The notes under the pieces are model-generated. The model was not told the DNA's origin. It saw nothing but the letters and a program-made list of their open reading frames with translations, and searched no databases. From the NCBI RefSeq assembly GCF_001277255.1, contig NZ_CP012264.1:3906001-3970000 (forward strand): DNA of 64,000 nucleotides. The letters are read 5' to 3'. The position numbers and the translations under genes are program-made. How positions within the stretch are numbered: the stretch's first letter is position 1; each line of letters begins with the position of its first letter. Source of the DNA: Cronobacter condimenti 1330. GTDB taxonomy: Bacteria > Pseudomonadota > Gammaproteobacteria > Enterobacterales > Enterobacteriaceae. This document shows positions 56,601 to 64,000 of the stretch, one piece after another.

Positions 56601-57140
56601 TTACTTGCGGAACGGGAAGTCAAAGGCAGCCAGCAGAGCACGGCCTTCTTCATCAGATTTCGCAGTAGTGGTAATGGTAATATCCAAACCACGAACGCGA
56701 TCGACTTTGTCATAGTCGATTTCCGGGAAGATGATCTGCTCACGGACACCCATGCTGTAATTGCCACGACCGTCGAAAGACTTAGCGGACAAGCCACGGA
56801 AGTCACGGATACGCGGTACAGCAATAGTGATCAGGCGCTCAAAGAACTCCCACATGCGTTCGCCACGCAGAGTTACTTTACAGCCGATCGGATAGCCCTG
56901 ACGGATTTTGAAGCCTGCAACAGATTTGCGTGCTTTGGTGATCAGCGGTTTTTGACCGGAGATTGCTGCCAGATCAGCTGCTGCGTTATCCAGCAGTTTC
57001 TTGTCAGCGATCGCTTCACCAACACCCATGTTCAGGGTGATCTTCTCGACCCGAGGGACTTGCATGACAGAATTGTAGTTGAACTGAGTCATCAGTTTAT
57101 TAACTACTTCGTCTTTGTAGTAATCATGCAGTTTCGCCAT
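56601..57140 (-). CDS. rplE: Ribosomal protein uL5
   Basis: 179-residue 5S rRNA-binding protein starting MAKLHDYYKDEVVNKLMTQF and ending RALLAAFDFPFRK. The mRNA around its start is the S8 repressor target in E. coli. Confidence 0.99.
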   Translation of the reverse strand: MAKLHDYYKDEVVNKLMTQFNYNSVMQVPRVEKITLNMGVGEAIADKKLLDNAAADLAAISGQKPLITKARKSVAGFKIRQGYPIGCKVTLRGERMWEFFERLITIAVPRIRDFRGLSAKSFDGRGNYSMGVREQIIFPEIDYDKVDRVRGLDITITTTAKSDEEGRALLAAFDFPFRK

Positions 57141-57154
57141 CGTACTACTCCAAA

Positions 57155-57469
57155 TTACTTGATAGTTTCGCTGTTAGATTTGAAGAAACGGACTTTTTTG
57201 CCCTCTTCGAATCTAAAGCCTACACGGTCAGCCTTGCCGGTAGCCGCATTGAAGATTGCAACGTTAGAAACCTGAATAGCAGCTTCTTTTTCAACGATGC
57301 CACCCGGTTGGTTCAGGGCCGGAACCGGCTTCTGATGTTTTTTAACCAGGTTAATACCTTCAACAATGATCTTGCCGGAAGACAGGACATTCTTAACTTT
57401 ACCGCGCTTACCTTTATCTTTACCGGTTAACACGATAACTTCGTCATCACGACGGATTTTAGCTGCCAT
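57155..57469 (-). CDS. rplX: Ribosomal protein uL24
   Basis: 104-residue 50S assembly-initiator protein with an N-terminal KOW motif (RRDDEVIVLTGKDKGKRGKV). Second gene of the spc operon. Confidence 0.99.
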   Translation of the reverse strand: MAAKIRRDDEVIVLTGKDKGKRGKVKNVLSSGKIIVEGINLVKKHQKPVPALNQPGGIVEKEAAIQVSNVAIFNAATGKADRVGFRFEEGKKVRFFKSNSETIK

Positions 57470-57479
57470 GATTCGCTCC

Positions 57480-57851
57480 TTAGAGTACTTCTGGTGCCAG
57501 AGAGATGATTTTCATAAACTTCTCAGAACGAAGTTCACGAGTTACCGGCCCAAAAATACGCGTACCGATAGGCTGCTCGCTGTTGTTGTTCAGAAGAACA
57601 CAAGCATTGCCATCGAAGCGAACGACAGAACCGTCAGGGCGACGAACACCCTTCTTGGTGCGCACCACTACCGCCTTCAGCACATCACCTTTCTTAACTT
57701 TACCGCGAGGAATTGCTTCCTTAATGGTAATTTTGATGATATCGCCGACGCCTGCGTAGCGACGGTGCGAGCCACCCAGAACCTTGATACACATTACGCG
57801 ACGCGCGCCGGAGTTGTCGGCGACGTTCAGCATAGTCTGTTCTTGGATCAT
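57480..57851 (-). CDS. rplN: Ribosomal protein uL14
   Basis: 123-residue 50S protein starting MIQEQTMLNVADNSGARRVM and ending IISLAPEVL. First gene of the spc operon, about 80 bases downstream of its promoter. Confidence 0.99.
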   Translation of the reverse strand: MIQEQTMLNVADNSGARRVMCIKVLGGSHRRYAGVGDIIKITIKEAIPRGKVKKGDVLKAVVVRTKKGVRRPDGSVVRFDGNACVLLNNNSEQPIGTRIFGPVTRELRSEKFMKIISLAPEVL

Positions 57852-57932
57852 TTCAGTGCTCCGCTAATGTCAACTACTACTTCGGGACCTAAATATCAGG
57901 TCGTTAAAAATCCCCATAATCGAGGGCGCGGC

Positions 57933-57938
57933 ATTATA
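57933..57938 (-). promoter_or_regulatory. Spc operon promoter -10 element
   Basis: Minus-strand TGTTATAATGCCGCGCCCTC follows the E. coli spc promoter, with -10 TATAAT and a G+C-rich start region. No good -35 is seen, also typical of this promoter. Confidence 0.75.
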
Positions 57939-57961
57939 ACACCGCTCACAGGATATGGGTA

Positions 57962-57995
57962 GAAAAAATAAACGGCTCATCGCTGAGCCGTTTAT
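57962..57995 (-). terminator. S10 operon terminator
   Basis: ATAAACGGCTCA-GCGA-TGAGCCGTTTAT followed by TTTTTT on the minus strand, after rpsQ; it separates the S10 and spc operons. Confidence 0.92.
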
Positions 57996-58017
57996 TCTGT
58001 TAGAGAGCGCTACTCTA

Positions 58018-58272
58018 TTACAGAATCGCTTTCTCTACAACGCGAACCAGCGTCCAAGACTTAGTCTTAGACAGCGGGCGGCATTCGCGGATTTCAACCA
58101 CGTCACCGATACCGCATTCGTTGTTCTCGTCATGTACGTGCAGTTTGGTCGTACGCTTAATGAATTTACCGTAGATCGGGTGTTTCACAAAACGCTCGAT
58201 GGCAACAACAATGGATTTCTCCATTTTGTCGCTAACAACGCGACCTTGCAGAGTACGGATTTTATCGGTCAT
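58018..58272 (-). CDS. rpsQ: Ribosomal protein uS17
   Basis: 84-residue 30S OB-fold protein starting [20 protein letters not shown]. Last gene of the S10 operon; its ATG overlaps the rpmC stop by one base. Confidence 0.99.
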   Translation of the reverse strand: MTDKIRTLQGRVVSDKMEKSIVVAIERFVKHPIYGKFIKRTTKLHVHDENNECGIGDVVEIRECRPLSKTKSWTLVRVVEKAIL

Positions 58273-58463
58273 TACGCACCCGCCTTCTCAGTCAGTAAAG
58301 TCTTAACGCGTGCGACATCACGACGCACTTGCTTCAACAGGTGAGTCTGTTGCAGCTGGCCACTTGCAGCCTGCATACGCAGGTTGAACTGCTCGCGCAG
58401 CAGGTTAAGCAGCTCGGTGTTCAGCTCTTCAACACTCTTCTCACGCAGCTCTTTTGCTTTCAT
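58272..58463 (-). CDS. rpmC: Ribosomal protein uL29
   Basis: 63-residue helical 50S protein at the tunnel exit, starting [20 protein letters not shown]. One-base overlaps with rplP and rpsQ. Confidence 0.99.
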
Positions 58464-58873
58464 TACATCACCGTCTTAGTTACAAAGGTGGTTTTAATCG
58501 GCAGTTTCGCTGCTGCCAGCTTGAATGCTTCACGGGCCAGCTCTTCCGGCACACCGTCCATTTCGTACAGGACTTTACCCGGCTGAATTAAGGCAACCCA
58601 ATACTCTACGTTACCTTTACCTTTACCCATACGCACTTCCAGCGGCTTTTCGGTGATCGGTTTGTCCGGGAATACACGGATCCAGATCTTACCCTGACGC
58701 TTAACTGCACGGGTCATTGCACGACGTGCTGCTTCGATCTGACGGGCAGTCAGACGACCACGGCCAACAGCTTTAAGACCGTAAGTGCCGAAGCTAACAT
58801 CCGTACCCTGCGCCAGACCACGGTTGCGGCCTTTGTGCACTTTACGGAATTTTGTACGCTTTGGTTGTAACAT
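58463..58873 (-). CDS. rplP: Ribosomal protein uL16
   Basis: 136-residue 50S protein near the peptidyl-transferase centre, [20 protein letters not shown]. The arginine of the hydroxylated loop ([20 protein letters not shown]) is present. Confidence 0.99.
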
Positions 58874-58885
58874 CAGCGACGCTCC

Positions 58886-59587
58886 TTATTTACGGCCTTT
58901 ACGCTGCTGCTTTTTCGGTTGAGTAGCCGGTTTTTCCGGTTGTTCAACAGCAGCCATACCACCAAGGATCTCACCTTTGAAGATCCACACTTTAACGCCG
59001 ATTACACCGTAAGTGGTGTGCGCTTCGGAGGTGTTGTAGTCAATGTCAGCGCGCAGAGTGTGCAGCGGAACGCGACCTTCACGGTACCATTCGGTACGTG
59101 CGATCTCAGCGCCACCCAGACGACCACTAACTTCAACTTTGATACCTTTAGCGCCCAGACGCATGGCGTTCTGTACAGCACGCTTCATAGCACGACGGAA
59201 CATAACGCGACGTTCCAGCTGAGAAGTGATGCTGTCAGCAACCAGTTTTGCGTCCAGTTCAGGTTTACGAACTTCGGCGATATTGATCTGTGCAGGCACG
59301 CCAGCGATATCCGCTACGCCCTTACGCAGTTTTTCAACGTCTTCACCTTTTTTACCGATAACGATACCCGGGCGAGCGGTGTGAATAGTCACACGAATGC
59401 TTTTAGCCGGACGCTCGATAACGATACGAGATACAGACGCTTTAGCCAGTTCCTTGTTCAGGTACTGACGAACTTTAAAGTCGCTGTCCAGGTTGTCAGC
59501 GAATTCTTTGGTGTTCGCGAACCAGGTAGAGTTCCATGGTTTTACAATACCCAGGCGAATACCATTAGGATGTACTTTCTGACCCAT
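58886..59587 (-). CDS. rpsC: Ribosomal protein uS3
   Basis: 233-residue 30S protein with a type II KH domain (RPGIVIGKKGEDVEKLRKGV) and basic C-terminus; part of the mRNA entry channel. Confidence 0.99.
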   Translation of the reverse strand: MGQKVHPNGIRLGIVKPWNSTWFANTKEFADNLDSDFKVRQYLNKELAKASVSRIVIERPAKSIRVTIHTARPGIVIGKKGEDVEKLRKGVADIAGVPAQINIAEVRKPELDAKLVADSITSQLERRVMFRRAMKRAVQNAMRLGAKGIKVEVSGRLGGAEIARTEWYREGRVPLHTLRADIDYNTSEAHTTYGVIGVKVWIFKGEILGGMAAVEQPEKPATQPKKQQRKGRK

Positions 59588-59604
59588 TGCTAGTCTCCAG
59601 AGTC

Positions 59605-59946
<342 letters not shown>

Positions 59947-59950
59947 CTAC

Positions 59951-60229
59951 TTATTTCTTCTTGGCTTTTTTATCAGCCGCGTGACCGCGATAAGTACGGG
60001 TCGGTGCGAATTCACCCAGTTTGTGACCGACCATTTCATCGGAAACAAAGACTGGAACGTGCTGACGACCATTATGGACAGCGATGGTCAAACCGATCAT
60101 GTTTGGAAAGATCGTTGAACGACGGGACCAAGTGCGCAGGGGCTTCTTGTCACCGCTTTCCACCGCTTTCTCTACCTTCTTCAGCAAGTGCAGGTCAATA
60201 AAAGGACCTTTCTTGAGAGAACGTGGCAT
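59951..60229 (-). CDS. rpsS: Ribosomal protein uS19
   Basis: 92-residue 30S head protein starting [20 protein letters not shown], with the S19 signature [20 protein letters not shown]. Confidence 0.99.
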
Positions 60230-60245
60230 GGCTTATCCTCTAAAA

Positions 60246-62629
<2,384 letters not shown>

Positions 62630-62661
62630 TGTTTCAACCTCTCAATCGCTCAATGACCTGA

Positions 62662-62973
62662 TTAACCCAGGCTGATCTGCACGTCTACACCGGCAGCCAG
62701 ATCCAGACGCATCAGAGCATCAACGGTTTTCTCGGTTGGCTCAACGATGTCAACCAGACGCTTGTGAGTGCGGATTTCGTACTGATCGCGCGCGTCTTTG
62801 TTAACGTGCGGAGAGATCAGAACGGTAAAGCGCTCTTTGCGGGTCGGCAGCGGGATCGGACCACGGACTTGCGCACCAGTGCGCTTAGCAGTCTCGACGA
62901 TTTCCGCGGTTGATTGATCGATCAGACGATGATCAAACGCTTTCAGGCGGATACGGATTCTTTGGTTCTGCAT
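62662..62973 (-). CDS. rpsJ: Ribosomal protein uS10 (NusE)
   Basis: 103-residue 30S protein, also NusE, which binds boxA RNA with NusB. First gene of the S10 operon, [20 protein letters not shown]. 32 bases precede rplC. Confidence 0.99.
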
Positions 62974-63143
62974 GAGACCAGAGCTCCAATTATTTTATAG
63001 ACGAAAATGATTACTCCTCGAACCCATTACGATTGATGGGAGAGTGTAATCGTTCTTACGTAGCTCCCCGATTGGGAGCATTGTTTGATAGCCGAATTGC
63101 GCTATCAGGGTTCATATCGAACCAGCCGTCATTAATGACAAGC
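62974..63143 (-). promoter_or_regulatory. S10 operon leader (L4-responsive attenuator)
   Basis: About 170-base leader with stem-loops, including GCTCCC-AATCGG-GGAGC (63063-63079), and TCTATAAAATAATTGGAGC before rpsJ. It corresponds to the E. coli S10 leader, where L4 with NusA causes premature termination and blocks translation. Confidence 0.8.
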
Positions 63144-63149
63144 CCGCGC

Positions 63150-63177
63150 ATTATACGTAAATCTGGCGATGACGCAA
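63150..63177 (-). promoter_or_regulatory. S10 operon promoter
   Basis: -35 TTGCGT, 16-base spacer, -10 TATAAT, then the G+C-rich GCGCGGG discriminator on the minus strand. Confidence 0.85.
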
Positions 63178-63354
63178 GCACTGTTTAGAAATTAAACATT
63201 ATCTCGTGCCACCTCGCATTTTTCGGGACAACATAACTGTGAGATGGGTTTTCTTTGGAATGCCATACGCAACATGCGAAACAAGCTATTCATCCTGCTC
63301 ACGCCCTCAAATATTTTAATAATCTTTATTACCGACACTGCAAAGGCAATGTGG

Positions 63355-63813
63355 ATGGACGTGTTATGGATCTTCGGGTATGTAGTGCTCAATGGCTGGC
63401 TTGTCTGGAAAGATGTCCGATATGGACTGCTACCTGACCGCTTTACCTGCCCCCTCTTATGGCTCGGGTTGTCATACCATCTTATCGTTCAGCCACACTA
63501 TCTGGCGGACGCTGTAGCAGGCGCTATGGCTGGATATCTGGCCCTGTGTTTTATTTATTGGGCCTACCGCGGGTTTCGCGGTTATGAGGGGCTTGGATAT
63601 GGCGATATAAAGTTCTTTAGCGCACTAGGTGCCTGGCACGGATGGCAAATGCTTGGGTTATTGCTTATTGCAGCATCGTTACTTGGTTTGGTCGCTTCAC
63701 TATGCCTGTATTTACTTAATCGGCGTAGATACCAACAAAAAACCCCGCTGCCTTTTGGCCCATTTCTGGCAGCAGCAGGGTTGATGTGTAGCAGTGTTAC
63801 CTTTCAGGTATGA
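63355..63813 (+). CDS. Shortened type IV prepilin peptidase (GspO/HofD-like)
   Basis: About 152 residues from ATG 63355 (AAAGG 8 bases upstream); in-frame ATGs at 63349 and 63244 are alternatives. The peptidase half is complete: first catalytic aspartate in WKDVRYGLLPD and second in GYGDIKF, with several membrane segments and FGPFLAAAG. The N-terminal half of full-length GspO (about 225 residues in E. coli), including the methylase region, is absent. It is the counterpart of E. coli gspO next to bfr. No gsp genes are near, so a substrate is unclear; it may be a degenerate remnant or a minimal peptidase. Confidence 0.78.
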   Translation: MDVLWIFGYVVLNGWLVWKDVRYGLLPDRFTCPLLWLGLSYHLIVQPHYLADAVAGAMAGYLALCFIYWAYRGFRGYEGLGYGDIKFFSALGAWHGWQMLGLLLIAASLLGLVASLCLYLLNRRRYQQKTPLPFGPFLAAAGLMCSSVTFQV

Positions 63814-63825
63814 ACCTGCAGAATG

Positions 63826-64000
63826 TCAGCTCTGCTCTTTTATCTGTGACTGTATATAGTTCTGCAAACCGATTTTACTTATTAAATCCAGTTCAGTCTC
63901 AAGCCAGTCAATATGATGCTCTTCATCCGCCAGGATTTTAATCATCATATCTCTGCTGACGTAATCATGAATCGAGTCGGCGTAAGCAATGGCTTCACGA
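63826..64000 (-). CDS. bfr: Bacterioferritin (3' part, cut by window)
   Basis: Iron-storage heme protein. The C-terminal 57 residues are present, beginning REAIAYADSIHDYVSRDMMI and ending at TGA 63826. The ferroxidase ligands lie in DEEHHIDWLETEL. The N-terminal part lies beyond the right edge. Convergent with the gspO-like gene. Confidence 0.95.
   Translation of the reverse strand, partial: REAIAYADSIHDYVSRDMMIKILADEEHHIDWLETELDLISKIGLQNYIQSQIKEQS

Overview
The window is a 64 kb piece of an enterobacterial chromosome. Gene order and protein sequence follow Escherichia coli closely across two normally separate regions. G+C is moderately high, most REP-like intergenic repeats share a core (GTAAGCGCAGCGCACC) unlike the E. 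coli one, and pepE and rluF are absent from the lysC region. A member of the Cronobacter/Enterobacter group is likely; the species cannot be fixed from this window.

Layout. (1) 1-5.2 kb: malE (5' end cut off), malF and malG of the maltose ABC importer, then a two-gene unit (Asp/Glu racemase-like protein and hexapeptide acyltransferase). (2) 5.2-9.0 kb: the yjbEFGH exopolysaccharide operon on the minus strand. (3) 9.3-13.2 kb: pgi and lysC, divergent, with a lysine riboswitch and an unexplained hairpin-rich 320 bp segment between them. (4) 13.2-20.3 kb: an accessory block with a sigma-54 RNA-repair locus (rtcR divergent from slipin-rtcB-rlaP), panS, yjbD and a broken antitoxin-like gene. (5) 20.3-33.1 kb: yjbB, metH, iclR, aceK, aceA, aceB, metA. 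(6) 33.4-38.8 kb: one complete minus-strand rRNA operon (16S, tRNA-Glu, 23S, 5S) with P1 and P2 promoters. (7) 38.9-49.2 kb: yrdA, yrdB-aroE-tsaC-yrdD-smg-dprA, def-fmt-rsmB-trkA, mscL, arfA, zntR and yhdN. (8) 49.3-63.2 kb: the alpha, spc and S10 ribosomal protein operons with promoters, terminators and autoregulatory leaders. (9) A shortened gspO-like gene and the 3' end of bfr close the window.

The two most interesting points are these. First, the roughly 310 nt leader of the slipin-rtcB-rlaP operon, just downstream of a near-consensus sigma-54 promoter and IHF site, contains a perfect tRNA T-arm (TCAGG-TTCGACT-CCTGA) beside a D-arm-like hairpin with no anticodon arm between them. It resembles a Y-RNA-type tRNA mimic, yet no Ro protein gene is nearby. 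Second, the rRNA operon has the downstream flank of E. coli rrnE (metA-aceBAK) and a tRNA-Glu spacer, but the upstream flank of rrnD (yrdA-aroE-def). This implies recombination between rrn operons, probably an inversion around the origin, relative to E. coli.

Most of the window is housekeeping: the translation machinery, the glyoxylate shunt with its repressor IclR, methionine synthesis (metA, metH) and lysine-controlled aspartokinase. The accessory content lies mainly between lysC and yjbB and between malG and yjbH.
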